A stretch of 64,000 bases of DNA from Caulobacter sp. Root1455 (lineage in GTDB: Bacteria > Pseudomonadota > Alphaproteobacteria > Caulobacterales > Caulobacteraceae), in assembly GCF_001426905.1 (NCBI RefSeq), contig NZ_LMFQ01000003.1:62001-126000 (forward strand). Direction: 5' to 3'. Both the position numbers and the translations under genes were made by a program. Within the stretch, counting starts at the first letter, position 1. The number at the start of each line of letters is the position of its first letter. Of the stretch, positions 50,395 to 59,613 are shown one piece after another. Under the pieces are notes generated by a model. The model saw nothing but the letters and a program-made list of their open reading frames with translations. It did no database searches and was not told where the DNA came from.

Positions 50395-52734
50395 ATGCAA
50401 AAGACTTCCAAGCCCGCCGTCGCCGGCGTCCGCAGCCAAGCCCGCGCCGCTCTGGGCGCGGCCGCCGTGGCGGGTCTGGCCGGCCTGGCCATGGCCCCGT
50501 CGGCCCTCGCCTCGGCCCCGGACGCCGATATGGCGCTCGTCACGGCGGCGTCGGCCGACGCGGCGACCGAGGTCTCGGGCGTCAAGGTCGACGGCCGGCG
50601 CGTCGCCGACGTCCCGTCGGCCAAGATCACCGCGCCGCTGGTCGACACGCCCAAGTCCATCACGGTCATCCCGCGCAAGATCATCGAGCAGACCGCCGCC
50701 ACCTCGCTGACGGACATCCTGCGCAACTCGCCGGGCATCACCTTCGGGGCGGGCGAGGGCGGCCAGCCTCTGGCCGACCGTCCGTTCATCCGCGGCCAGG
50801 CCTCGGGCAACAACGTCTTCGTCGACGGCGTGCGCGACAGCGGCGGCCAGACCCGCGAGGTGTTCAACCTCGAGCAGGTCGAGGTCGTGAAGGGTCCGGA
50901 CTCGGCCTATAGCGGCCGCGGCTCGGGCGGCGGCAGCATCAACCTGACCTCCAAGAGCCCCAAGGCCGACGACTTCGCCACCGGTTCGCTGGGCGTGGGC
51001 ACGGACGCGTATGTCCGCGCCACGGTCGACCTGAACCACAAGATCAACGACAGCGTCGCCGTGCGCCTGAACCTGCTGGGCACGCAGGGGAACACCCCGG
51101 GCCGCAAGGCGGTGGACTTCGACCGCTGGGGGATCGCGCCGTCGGTCGCCTTCGGCCTGAACGGCCCGACCCAGCTGGTGCTCAGCTACTACCATCTCGA
51201 CGGTAACAACATGCCCGACTACGGCATCCCACTGTCGACCAAGACCGCCCAGCCGCGCACCGAGGACGGCATACTGGCGGTCGATCCGCGCAGTTTCTAC
51301 GGCGTGCGCTCGCGCGACTACCAGAAGACCAAGGCCGACATCGGCACCGTGGCCTTCGACCACCAGATCGGCGAGAACCTCGGCGTTCGCCAGGTGCTGC
51401 GCTACTCCAAGACCCTCAACGACTACATCGTCACCAATCCTGGCGACGGCGGCCCCGCCCAACTGGTCGACGGGTCGTGGTGGATGAAGCGCGCCACCAA
51501 GACGCGCTGGAACCCGACCACGACGATCGCCGCCGTGACCGATTTCCACGGCAAGTTCGACACCGGCGCGATCAATCACAGCTTCGATCTGGGCCTGGAG
51601 CTGAGCCGCGAGAAGAACCTCAACGCCACCTACACCACCTTCACGACCGGCGGTTCGACCTGCCCGACCGGCTTCTCGATGACCGCCGCGAACTTGACCA
51701 ATCTGGGGGCGGGCGACTGCACCCTGGTCTACGCGCCTAACGACAAGGACCCGTGGGCCGGCGTCATCAACCGCAGCCCGGCCAACTACAACCTCAGCAA
51801 GACGACGGCGGTCTACGCCTTCGACACCATCGAGTTTGGCGAAAAGTGGTTGCTGAACCTGGGCGTCCGCCACGACAACTACCAGAGCTCGGGCCACGAC
51901 TACTCCGCCTTCACCCAGAACCAGGGCGTGTTCTCGGGCGGCACGATCACCCACCGCGACGCCGAGTGGAGCTTCACCAACTACCAGGCCGGCCTGGTCT
52001 ACAAGCCGACCGAGGACTCCAGCCTCTACGTCTCCTACGGCACCGCCTCGACCCCGCCCGGCATCGCCGGCGGCGACCAGAACAGCAACGCCACCAACGG
52101 CGCGGGCAACCTCGCCGGCCAGGTGCTCGAGCCCGAGGACAGCGAAAGCTTCGAGGCCGGCGCCAAGTGGAACGTCTTCGACGACAAGCTCGCCCTGTCG
52201 GGCGCGGTGTTCAAAACCATCCGCAAGAACGCCCAGATTCAGGTCCTGCCCGGCGTCTACCAGCAGGTCGGAGAGACCCAGGTCCAGGGCTTCGAACTGG
52301 GCGTCTCGGGCAACATCACGTCCAAGTGGCAGGCCTTCGGCGGCTACACCTACATGGACAGCGAACTGGTCCGCGGCGCCTATAACGGCGTCAACCAGGG
52401 CGATCCGCTGGCCAACACCCCCGAGCACACCTTCAGCCTGTTCTCGACCTATCGCGTGATCCGCGCCCTGTCGCTGGGCGGCGGCGCCTACTACGTCTCC
52501 GACAGCTTCGGCGGCAACCAGGGCGGCGCGGGCGGCGGGGCCAACAAGGTCTACGCCCCGGCCTACTGGCGCTTCGACGCCTTCGCCAGCTACGTGGTCA
52601 ATGACAAGGTCGACCTGCAGCTGAACGTCCAGAACCTCGGGGACGAGCGCTATATCGCCAACACCAACGGCGTCCACCACGCCAATCCGGCCCCCGGCCG
52701 GCAGGCGATCCTGACCTTGAACGTCAAGTACTGA
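50395..52734 (+). CDS. TonB-dependent siderophore receptor, Fiu-like
   Basis: Encodes 779 residues from ATG at 50395. A long signal peptide ends near SALASA. The plug domain shows DTPKSITVIPRKIIEQTAAT and VEVVKGPDSAYSGRGSGGGS, close to Fiu and other catecholate receptors. A 22-strand barrel follows and ends in a terminal aromatic (LTLNVKY). It brings ferric siderophores across the outer membrane using TonB energy. The Fur box upstream and piuC downstream support an iron role. The exact siderophore is unknown. Confidence 0.94.
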   Translation: MQKTSKPAVAGVRSQARAALGAAAVAGLAGLAMAPSALASAPDADMALVTAASADAATEVSGVKVDGRRVADVPSAKITAPLVDTPKSITVIPRKIIEQTAATSLTDILRNSPGITFGAGEGGQPLADRPFIRGQASGNNVFVDGVRDSGGQTREVFNLEQVEVVKGPDSAYSGRGSGGGSINLTSKSPKADDFATGSLGVGTDAYVRATVDLNHKINDSVAVRLNLLGTQGNTPGRKAVDFDRWGIAPSVAFGLNGPTQLVLSYYHLDGNNMPDYGIPLSTKTAQPRTEDGILAVDPRSFYGVRSRDYQKTKADIGTVAFDHQIGENLGVRQVLRYSKTLNDYIVTNPGDGGPAQLVDGSWWMKRATKTRWNPTTTIAAVTDFHGKFDTGAINHSFDLGLELSREKNLNATYTTFTTGGSTCPTGFSMTAANLTNLGAGDCTLVYAPNDKDPWAGVINRSPANYNLSKTTAVYAFDTIEFGEKWLLNLGVRHDNYQSSGHDYSAFTQNQGVFSGGTITHRDAEWSFTNYQAGLVYKPTEDSSLYVSYGTASTPPGIAGGDQNSNATNGAGNLAGQVLEPEDSESFEAGAKWNVFDDKLALSGAVFKTIRKNAQIQVLPGVYQQVGETQVQGFELGVSGNITSKWQAFGGYTYMDSELVRGAYNGVNQGDPLANTPEHTFSLFSTYRVIRALSLGGGAYYVSDSFGGNQGGAGGGANKVYAPAYWRFDAFASYVVNDKVDLQLNVQNLGDERYIANTNGVHHANPAPGRQAILTLNVKY

Positions 52735-52774
52735 TCCCCTCCCTCCCCGGAGTCCGATCGTTGGACGTTCGAGC

Positions 52775-52806
52775 GCGTCGTCCGGGAGCGGCCTCCCGGA
52801 CGACGC
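52775..52806 (+). terminator. Perfect 14-bp hairpin between receptor and piuC
   Basis: GCGTCGTCCGGGAG (52775-52788), CGGC and CTCCCGGACGACGC (52793-52806) form a perfect stem. CATGTTTCTG follows, without a real T run. It may end part of the transcripts or protect the receptor mRNA. Confidence 0.75.
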
Positions 52807-52830
52807 CATGTTTCTGATAGGAGTCGGATC

Positions 52831-53514
52831 ATGATGATCCAGATCCCCGACGTCCTGACGCCCGCCGAGGTGGCCCACTGCCGGGCCGTGCTCGACGCGG
52901 CCGACTGGATCGACGGCAACGCCACCTCGGGCTTCCAGGCGGCGCTGGCCAAGAACAACCGGCAGCTGCCGCAGGACGGCGCGACGGCCCGCGAGCTGGG
53001 GGCGCTCGTCGTCCAGGCCCTGCAGGCCAATCCGCTGTTCGTCTCGGCCGCCCTGCCGCGCACCATCCTGCCGCCGCTGTTCAACCGCTACGGCGTCGGC
53101 ATGGGCTTCGCCGACCACGTCGACAATTCGATCCGCCGCGACCCGTCGACCGGCCAACCCCTGCGCACCGACCTGTCGATCACCGTCTTCCTGAGCGATC
53201 CGGACGACTACGACGGCGGCGAGCTGGTGGTCGAGGACAGCTACGGCAGCCACCTGGTCAAGCTGGCGGCGGGCGCGGCGATCCTCTATCCGGCCTCCAG
53301 CCTGCATCACGTCACCGAGGTGACGCGCGGCGTTCGCACCGCCAGCTTCTTCTGGATCCAGAGCCTGGTGCGCGACGACGCCAGGCGCGCCCTGCTGCTG
53401 GACCTGGACGTGGCGATCCAGCGACTGTCTCTCGCGGTGGGGTCCGCCGACCCCTCGGTGCTGTCGCTGACCGGGACCTACCACAACCTCCTGCGAATGT
53501 GGGCCGAAGTCTGA
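52831..53514 (+). CDS. PiuC/YbiX-type PKHD hydroxylase
   Basis: Encodes 227 residues. It is an Fe(II)/2-oxoglutarate oxygenase with the iron ligands H96 and D98 ([12 protein letters not shown]) and H159 or H160 in SLHHVTEV, and an arginine in [11 protein letters not shown]. PiuC homologues nearly always lie beside a TonB siderophore receptor gene of the Fiu/PiuA type, as here. The biochemical role is still not fixed, though a link to siderophore use is likely. ATG ATG at 52831 leaves the exact start open by one codon. Confidence 0.92.
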   Translation: MMIQIPDVLTPAEVAHCRAVLDAADWIDGNATSGFQAALAKNNRQLPQDGATARELGALVVQALQANPLFVSAALPRTILPPLFNRYGVGMGFADHVDNSIRRDPSTGQPLRTDLSITVFLSDPDDYDGGELVVEDSYGSHLVKLAAGAAILYPASSLHHVTEVTRGVRTASFFWIQSLVRDDARRALLLDLDVAIQRLSLAVGSADPSVLSLTGTYHNLLRMWAEV

Positions 53515-53601
53515 CGCGTGGTCGGCGAACAATGATCTCTGACGCCAACCATAAGTTTACTCTTGAGCTTCACCATCCGGCCTCCGATCCCTGGAGCCGC
53601 G

Positions 53602-56301
53602 ATGACCTCGCCTTCGAAATCCCCACGATTGAGCGACGCCGAGAGCGCGCAATGGTTCTTCGACCATTCGCACGATCTGTTCGCCGTGGTTTCGAAGGGG
53701 CGGCTCGTCACGGTCAATCCGGCCTGGACCCGGGTGACCGGCTGGACCCGCCAGGAGCTGATCGGCCAGCCCGCCCTGCGCTTCGTGCATCCGGACTCCC
53801 GCCAGGACTTCATCGAGAGCGCGGCCCTGATCCGCGCCTCCGGCGAGGCGGTCAACAGCCTGAAGGTGCTCCGCAAGGCCGGCGGCTGGGCGTGGCTGGA
53901 GGGAAGCTCGCGCCTGGGCCCCAACGGCGAGATGATCGGCGCCCTGCGCGACGTCACCGCCGACATGGCCCGCCGGGCCGAGATCGCCGCCGCCCGCCAG
54001 ACCCGCGAACTGCTGGCCTCCGCGGCCGGCATCGGCGTCTGGAGCTACGAGCCGCACGAACAGCACATCGAATGGTCTCGCGACATCTTCGCCGCCACGG
54101 GCCTTGAGCCCGAGGACGTGGCCCGGCCCGACAAGTTCTGGGAGCATCTCGATCCGGCCGATCGCGAAGGCCTGCGCGAGGCCTTCGACGCGGCCGTGCG
54201 CACGGGCCAGGGCGGGACCATCGAGCACCGCCTGCGCGGCGCCCGCGACCAGTGGTTCACCTACCGCGCCACCTTCCGCACCGAGCCGCGCGCCGACGGC
54301 CTGTTCGCCCTGAAGGGCATTTCCCAGAACGTCACCGACGTGGCCCGCACCCGCGACGCGGCGGTCTGGAGCGAACGCCAGGCCCGCCGACTGGTGGAGG
54401 AGGCCCCGTTCGCCGTGGCGCTCTACGACCGCGATCTGCGCCTGCAGGTGGTCAGCCCGCGCTTCCTGGAGACCTTCCACGCCACCGAGACGGAGGTCAT
54501 CGGCCGCACCTTGCACGACCTGACCTCGGGGACCCGCAAGCGCTTCGTCAGGGCCGTCGAGCGCGCCTTGGCGGGCGAGACGCTGGTGCGGCGCGAGGAT
54601 CAGTTGCGCGACGGACTCGGCCGCAGGCACACCCTGCGCTGGGAGGCCCGTCCCTGGCGCGACGCCCAGGGCGAGATCGTCGGCGTCATCACCTACATGG
54701 ACGACGTCACGGCCCTGTCGGAGGCCCGTCGCGAGGCGCACGCCAACGCCCGGCGGCTGCGGGTCGCCCTGGGCGCGGCCCAGGCCGGAGTCTACGAGAT
54801 CGACCACGCGGGCAAGAGCTTCTGGGGCTCGCCCGAGTTCCACCGCATCCTCGGTCGTCGGGTCACCTATGACGACGTGCGCAGCGCCGTCTGGCCGATG
54901 ATCCACCCCGAGGACGTGGCGGCGGTCTACGAGGCCGCCGCCACGTCGCGGCGCCACGAGGACGGCCAACCGGACTCCAAGGGGCGCTCCTTCGACGTCC
55001 GGGTGGTGACGCCCGACGGCGACGAGCGTTGGATCCGCATCTTCCACGAGGTGCGGACCGACAGCAGCGGCCGCATCCGCAAGGCGTTCGGCCTGATCCT
55101 CGACATCGACGACAAGAAGCGCGCCATGCTGGCCCTGGTCGAGGCCGAGCGCACGGCCCAGGCCGCCAACGAGGCCAAGGCCCAGTTCCTGGCCAATATG
55201 AGCCATGAGATCCGCACGCCGATGAACGGGGTGCTGGGGGTCATGCACCTGCTCAAGCGCGAGAAGCTGCCGGACGAGGCCGACCACCTGCTGGGCGAGG
55301 CCCTGGCCTGCGGGCGCATGCTGTCGACCCTGCTGGACGACGTGATCGACTTCTCGCGCATCGAGGCCGGGCGGCTGGACGTCACCCGCGAGGCGGTCGA
55401 CCCCAGCGCGCTGGCCATGAGCGTGGCCCGGCTGCTGCGCGCCCAGGCCGAACACAAGGGGCTGGAGCTGCGGGTCGACGCCCCCGACGTCGGGCTGGTC
55501 CTCACCGACCCCAGCCGGCTGCGCCAGGCGCTGTTCAACCTGGTGGGCAACGCCGTGAAGTTCACCCTGGCCGGTTCGGTGACCCTGAGGGTCCGCCGCC
55601 TGGAGGGGTCTGGAGGCGAGACTGGGCCGCGCGTCGCCTTCGAGGTGATCGATACCGGGGTCGGCATCGCCGCCGAGGCCCAGGCGCGCCTGTTCGAACG
55701 CTTCCAGCAGGCCGACGCCAGCACCACCCGCCGGTTCGGCGGTTCGGGCCTGGGCCTGGCCATCACCCGGCGTCTGGCCCAGATGATGGGCGGCGAGGTC
55801 GGCTTCACCTCCCGCGAGGGGGTCGGTTCGACCTTCCTGCTGACCATCGCCGCGCCGCCGGCCCAGGCCCTCGCGGCCGAGGCCGAGATGGCCGACGGAC
55901 TGCTGCAGGGCCTGAAGATCCTGGTGGTCGAGGACAACGCCACCAACCGCCTGGTCGCCCGCCGCATCCTCGAGCAGCTGGGCGCCAGCGTCGAGACGGC
56001 CGAGGACGGGCTCGACGGCGTGACCACGGCGGCGCGGGGCTTCGACCTGATCCTGATGGACGTGCAGATGCCCGGCATCGACGGGCTCGAAGCGGCCCGC
56101 CGCATCCGCAAGCTGCCGGGCCGCGCCGCCCGCACGCCGATCATCGCCCTGACCGCCAACGTGCTCTCGCACCAGCGCGCCGCCTATCTGGCCGCGGGCA
56201 TGGACGGCGTCGCCGCCAAGCCGATCGCCCCCGCCGCCCTGATCGGCGAGATCGTCCGACTGGCGGGCGGCCAGGTGGAGGACGTGGCGGCGGTGGCCTA
56301 G
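53602..56301 (+). CDS. Hybrid sensor histidine kinase with several PAS domains
   Basis: Encodes 899 residues from ATG at 53602, with GGAG 6 bases upstream; a TTG at 53563 is less likely. About four PAS/PAC-like sensor domains cover residues 15-510 (for example WFFDHSHDLFAVVSKGRLV). The dimerisation helix has H535 in NMSHEIRTPMNG. The ATPase has LVGNAVKFT, DTGVGI and GSGLGLAI. The receiver domain has phospho-acceptor D820 in LILMDVQMPGIDG. There is no membrane segment, so it senses a cytoplasmic signal. No partner output regulator is adjacent. Confidence 0.93.
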   Translation: MTSPSKSPRLSDAESAQWFFDHSHDLFAVVSKGRLVTVNPAWTRVTGWTRQELIGQPALRFVHPDSRQDFIESAALIRASGEAVNSLKVLRKAGGWAWLEGSSRLGPNGEMIGALRDVTADMARRAEIAAARQTRELLASAAGIGVWSYEPHEQHIEWSRDIFAATGLEPEDVARPDKFWEHLDPADREGLREAFDAAVRTGQGGTIEHRLRGARDQWFTYRATFRTEPRADGLFALKGISQNVTDVARTRDAAVWSERQARRLVEEAPFAVALYDRDLRLQVVSPRFLETFHATETEVIGRTLHDLTSGTRKRFVRAVERALAGETLVRREDQLRDGLGRRHTLRWEARPWRDAQGEIVGVITYMDDVTALSEARREAHANARRLRVALGAAQAGVYEIDHAGKSFWGSPEFHRILGRRVTYDDVRSAVWPMIHPEDVAAVYEAAATSRRHEDGQPDSKGRSFDVRVVTPDGDERWIRIFHEVRTDSSGRIRKAFGLILDIDDKKRAMLALVEAERTAQAANEAKAQFLANMSHEIRTPMNGVLGVMHLLKREKLPDEADHLLGEALACGRMLSTLLDDVIDFSRIEAGRLDVTREAVDPSALAMSVARLLRAQAEHKGLELRVDAPDVGLVLTDPSRLRQALFNLVGNAVKFTLAGSVTLRVRRLEGSGGETGPRVAFEVIDTGVGIAAEAQARLFERFQQADASTTRRFGGSGLGLAITRRLAQMMGGEVGFTSREGVGSTFLLTIAAPPAQALAAEAEMADGLLQGLKILVVEDNATNRLVARRILEQLGASVETAEDGLDGVTTAARGFDLILMDVQMPGIDGLEAARRIRKLPGRAARTPIIALTANVLSHQRAAYLAAGMDGVAAKPIAPAALIGEIVRLAGGQVEDVAAVA

Positions 56302-56328
56302 GCGCCTCGCCCGAAACCGCGCTAAGCA

Positions 56329-56351
56329 TTCCCCCAAAGAACTCGGGGGAA
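56329..56351 (+). terminator. Hairpin after the hybrid kinase gene
   Basis: TTCCCCC (56329-56335) and GGGGGAA (56345-56351) pair around a 9-base loop, just before the start of the MFS gene at 56360. It may also affect ribosome access there. Confidence 0.5.
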
Positions 56352-56359
56352 ACCAACGC

Positions 56360-58018
56360 ATGACGGCTCAGGATCGGGGTGGGGACCGCGCGTCGATGCG
56401 CACGGTGGTGGCGGCCTCGTCGGCGGGCACCGCCTTCGAATGGTACGACTTCTTCATCTTCGGCAGCCTGGCCCAGGTGATCTCCAAGACCTTCTTCACG
56501 GGCCTGTCCGACACGGCCGGCTATGTCGCGGCCCTGGCCCTGTTCGGCGTCGGCTTCGCCTTCCGGCCGCTCGGGGCGCTGGTGTTCGGCAAGATCGGCG
56601 ACCAGGCGGGCCGCAAGGGCGCGTTCCTGGCCACCGTCCTGCTGATGGGCGGGGCGACCTTCGCCATCGCCCTGCTGCCGACCTACCAGCAGGCGGGAAT
56701 CATCTCGCCGATCCTGCTGATCCTGCTGCGTTGCGTGCAGGGGTTCGCCCTGGGCGGCGAATACGGCGGGGCGGCGATCTATGTGGCCGAGCACTCGCCG
56801 TCGAACCAGCGCGGCTGGTCGACCTCGTGGGTGCAGACCTCGGCGGCGTTCGGCCTGTTCGGCGCCCTGCTGGTGATCCTGGCGACCCGTTGGGTCCTGG
56901 GCCAGCACGCCGCGCCCGGCGCCTTCGACGCCTGGGGCTGGCGCATTCCGTTCGCCGTCTCGATCGGCCTGCTCGGCGTCTCGGTCTGGATGCGCCTGAA
57001 GCTGACCGAAAGCCCGGCCTTCGCGCGGATGGAGGCCGAGGGCGCGGCCTCCAAGGCGCCCTATGCCGAGGCCTTCGGCCAGTGGAAGAACCTCAAGCTC
57101 GTGCTGCTGGCCTTCTTCGCCATGATGTCGGCCCAGGGGGCGGTCTGGTACACCAGCTTCTTCTACATCCAGACCTTCATGGAGAAGTTCCTGAAGGTCT
57201 CGCCGGGCACGATCAACGGCCTGATGATGGCCGCCACCGCGGTCAGCGCGGTATTCTACGTCGTGTTCGGCGCTCTGTCGGACAAGGTCGGCCGCAAGCC
57301 GGTGATGCTGGGCGGCATGACCCTGGCCCTGGCGTTCTACTTCCCCGGCTTCCATCTGCTGGAGCGCGCCGCCAATCCGGCCCTGGCCGAGGCCGCCGCC
57401 AGCGCCCCGGTCAGTGTCACCGCCGATCCCAAGGACTGCGCCCTTCAGTTCGATCCGGTCGGCAAGGCCGCCTTCGTCTCGTCCTGCGACATCGCCAAGA
57501 GCGCCCTGGCCAACGCCGGGATCTCCTACGCCAACCATGCGGGGCCCGCCGGTTCGGAGGCGGTCGTCCGGGTGGGCGAGACGCGGATCGTGTCGCGAAG
57601 CGCCGAGGGCCTGCCGGCCAAGGAGGCCAAGGCGGTGAAGACCGCCGGCGAGACCGCCATCAAGGCCGCCCTGACCGATGCGGGCTATCCGGCCAAGGCC
57701 GATCCGGCGCGGATGAACTGGTGGGGCATGTTCGGCGTGCTGATGGTTTTCGTGATCGCCGCCACCGCCCTGTTCGGACCGCTGGCCGCCTGCCTGGTCG
57801 AGCTGTTCCCGACCCGGGTGCGCTACACCGCCCTGTCGCTGCCCTACCACATCGGCACGGGCTGGATCGGCGGCTTCGTGCCGTTCAGCGCCTTCGCCAT
57901 CGTGGCGGCGGTGGGCAACATCTATGCCGGGCTCTGGTACCCGGTGTTCTTCACCCTGATCAGCGTGCTGACGACCCTGTTCCTGCTGCCCGAGACCAAG
58001 GACCGGGCGCTGGACTAG
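56360..58018 (+). CDS. MFS transporter, metabolite:H+ symporter type, with a large insert
   Basis: Encodes 552 residues. The front half is a standard MHS/ProP-like transporter (FEWYDFFIFGSLAQVI, GKIGDQAGRKGAFLATVLLMG, LRCVQGFALGGEYGGAAIYV). After the eighth membrane helix there is an insert at about residues 341-450 that is hydrophilic and holds two cysteines (DPKDCALQF, VSSCDIAKS). The last helices follow from MNWWGMFGVLM. Typical members are about 430-440 residues, so the insert explains the extra length. The stop codon overlaps the stop of the siroheme-synthase-like gene (CTAG). Confidence 0.9.
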   Translation: MTAQDRGGDRASMRTVVAASSAGTAFEWYDFFIFGSLAQVISKTFFTGLSDTAGYVAALALFGVGFAFRPLGALVFGKIGDQAGRKGAFLATVLLMGGATFAIALLPTYQQAGIISPILLILLRCVQGFALGGEYGGAAIYVAEHSPSNQRGWSTSWVQTSAAFGLFGALLVILATRWVLGQHAAPGAFDAWGWRIPFAVSIGLLGVSVWMRLKLTESPAFARMEAEGAASKAPYAEAFGQWKNLKLVLLAFFAMMSAQGAVWYTSFFYIQTFMEKFLKVSPGTINGLMMAATAVSAVFYVVFGALSDKVGRKPVMLGGMTLALAFYFPGFHLLERAANPALAEAAASAPVSVTADPKDCALQFDPVGKAAFVSSCDIAKSALANAGISYANHAGPAGSEAVVRVGETRIVSRSAEGLPAKEAKAVKTAGETAIKAALTDAGYPAKADPARMNWWGMFGVLMVFVIAATALFGPLAACLVELFPTRVRYTALSLPYHIGTGWIGGFVPFSAFAIVAAVGNIYAGLWYPVFFTLISVLTTLFLLPETKDRALD

Positions 58019-58911
58019 GCGGCCGGCGCCGCCATCAGCACCTCGACCGCCACCGAGGCGGCGGCGAGGGCCTGAACCAGGGCTGGATCGACCGGGGCCA
58101 CGATGAGCCGGACGATCTGTTTTCCCTCGCGGGCCAGTTCGATCAGCTTTTCGGCCCCGACCTCGGCGGGCTCCAGCCGCTGCACGTCGCGGCGGGCCAT
58201 GATCACGACATCCGGGTCGGCGCCGTGGTCGGCGATCAGCACGTCGGCCGCGCCCAGGGCGCGCAGGGCGCGCAGCGTCAGCAGGTCCGAAGGGCCCTTG
58301 CCGGCGATGAACCGCACCTTGCCTTCGCGGCCGACGCCCTTGGCCAGGGCCTGGCGAAACAGCTGGCCGGCCTTGTCCATGTCGCCCGCCATGGCCGCCT
58401 GGGCGGCTTCACCGGCCACGGCGTCGCGCAGGAAGGCCCGCCGCTCGTGCAGGGCGGGCAGGGCGCCGCGCACCTCGTCCTGGAACTTGCGCAGCAGGGC
58501 CGCCACCCGGCCCGAACCTTCCGGGACCTGGGCCTCGATGTCGTTGCGCAGCTTGGTGGCCAGGGTCGGCGAGGCGCCGCCGGTGCCGACGGCCGCCACC
58601 ACCTCGCCGCGGTCGATCACCGCCGGGGTGTTGAAGTCGCTCATCGCCGGCTTGTCGACGACATTGACCAGCACCCGCGCCGCGCGCGCCGCGCTCGCCG
58701 CGCTCTGCAGGAACACCTCGTCGTCGCCGGCCACGAAGGCCAGGATCGCGCCGGCATAGGTTCCCGGCAGGAAGGCGGCGTGGCCGTCGACGCGCACCAG
58801 CGTCGCCGGCGACCCGTCGAACAGCCGCGCCTTGTTGTCGGCGGCCTCGCCGCTGCCGGCGATCACGACCTTTCGGCCGGCCAAGGGGAAATAGGCGGGG
58901 AAGGAATCCAA
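58015..58911 (-). CDS. Precorrin-2 dehydrogenase (CysG-N/Met8-like) with a partial SUMT tail
   Basis: Encodes 298 residues. The first 195 or so are the NAD-dependent dehydrogenase/chelatase domain of siroheme synthase (KVVIAGSGEAADNKARLF, VNVVDKPAMSDFNTPAVIDR, VGTGGASPTLATKLRNDIEA). The tail (about 198-285) aligns with the start of uroporphyrinogen methyltransferase: GKVRFIAGKGPSDLLTLRAL then GADVLIADHGADPDVV. It stops before the GGDPFVFGRGGEE block, so it cannot methylate as it stands. It should make siroheme from precorrin-2, with a separate methyltransferase elsewhere. Confidence 0.88.
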   Translation of the reverse strand: MDSFPAYFPLAGRKVVIAGSGEAADNKARLFDGSPATLVRVDGHAAFLPGTYAGAILAFVAGDDEVFLQSAASAARAARVLVNVVDKPAMSDFNTPAVIDRGEVVAAVGTGGASPTLATKLRNDIEAQVPEGSGRVAALLRKFQDEVRGALPALHERRAFLRDAVAGEAAQAAMAGDMDKAGQLFRQALAKGVGREGKVRFIAGKGPSDLLTLRALRALGAADVLIADHGADPDVVIMARRDVQRLEPAEVGAEKLIELAREGKQIVRLIVAPVDPALVQALAAASVAVEVLMAAPAA

Positions 58912-59058
58912 GGCGCGGGTCCTGACCGAAACAGCGAACGTCGCGGCTAGGCTAGCCTGCCTGACTCAAGATTTCACTGGCGGGTTTGGGTTTGAGCAGT
59001 GTTAGATTCGGCCAAACGGGTCGTCGGACCCCGCTTTTTCGTTGGGAGGCGAAAGCCC

Positions 59059-59613
59059 ATGACGTCGACCCTGGACATCAATGGCAAGGCGGTCGCCGTC
59101 AAGGCGGACCCGCAGACGCCCCTGCTGTGGGTGCTGCGTGACGAACTGGGCCTGACGGGCACGAAGTTCGGCTGCGGCATGGCCCAGTGCGGGGCCTGCA
59201 CGGTTCACGTCAACGGCGAACCCATGCGGTCCTGCGTGACGCCGATCGCGGCGCTGGCAGGCGCCAGGATCGCCACGATCGAGAGCCTGGGCGGCCAGCA
59301 CCCGCTGCAGCAGGCCTGGGTCAAGCACGACGTGCCGCAGTGCGGCTACTGCCAGTCGGGCCAGATCATGTCGGCCGCGGCCCTGCTGGCCCAGACCAAG
59401 TCGCCCAGCGACGAGGACATCGACAACGCCATGAGCGGCAACATCTGTCGCTGCGGCACCTACCAGCGCATCCGCGCCGCCATCAAGGACGCCGCCGGCC
59501 TGACCGGCGCCCCGATGGTCGCGGCGGACGCCGCCAAACCCGCCGCCTCGAACGAGGTCGACGACGAGATCGCCGCCGCCTCGGGCTCGACCGGCCGGGA
59601 GAAGGGCCAATGA
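59059..59613 (+). CDS. iorA: Isoquinoline 1-oxidoreductase-type small (2Fe-2S) subunit
   Basis: Encodes 184 residues from ATG at 59059, with GGGAGG upstream. The plant-type 2Fe-2S site is [17 protein letters not shown] and RSC. The second cluster domain has [11 protein letters not shown] and [11 protein letters not shown]. It passes electrons from the molybdenum subunit. The C-terminal 30 residues are Ala/Asp-rich and not part of the fold. The large-subunit gene starts inside its stop (ATGA). Confidence 0.92.
   Translation: MTSTLDINGKAVAVKADPQTPLLWVLRDELGLTGTKFGCGMAQCGACTVHVNGEPMRSCVTPIAALAGARIATIESLGGQHPLQQAWVKHDVPQCGYCQSGQIMSAAALLAQTKSPSDEDIDNAMSGNICRCGTYQRIRAAIKDAAGLTGAPMVAADAAKPAASNEVDDEIAAASGSTGREKGQ

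Noticed and set aside
50356..53532. A 1058-codon open frame antisense to the receptor and piuC
   Set aside because: Crosses two real genes and the gap between them; no domain or start signal.
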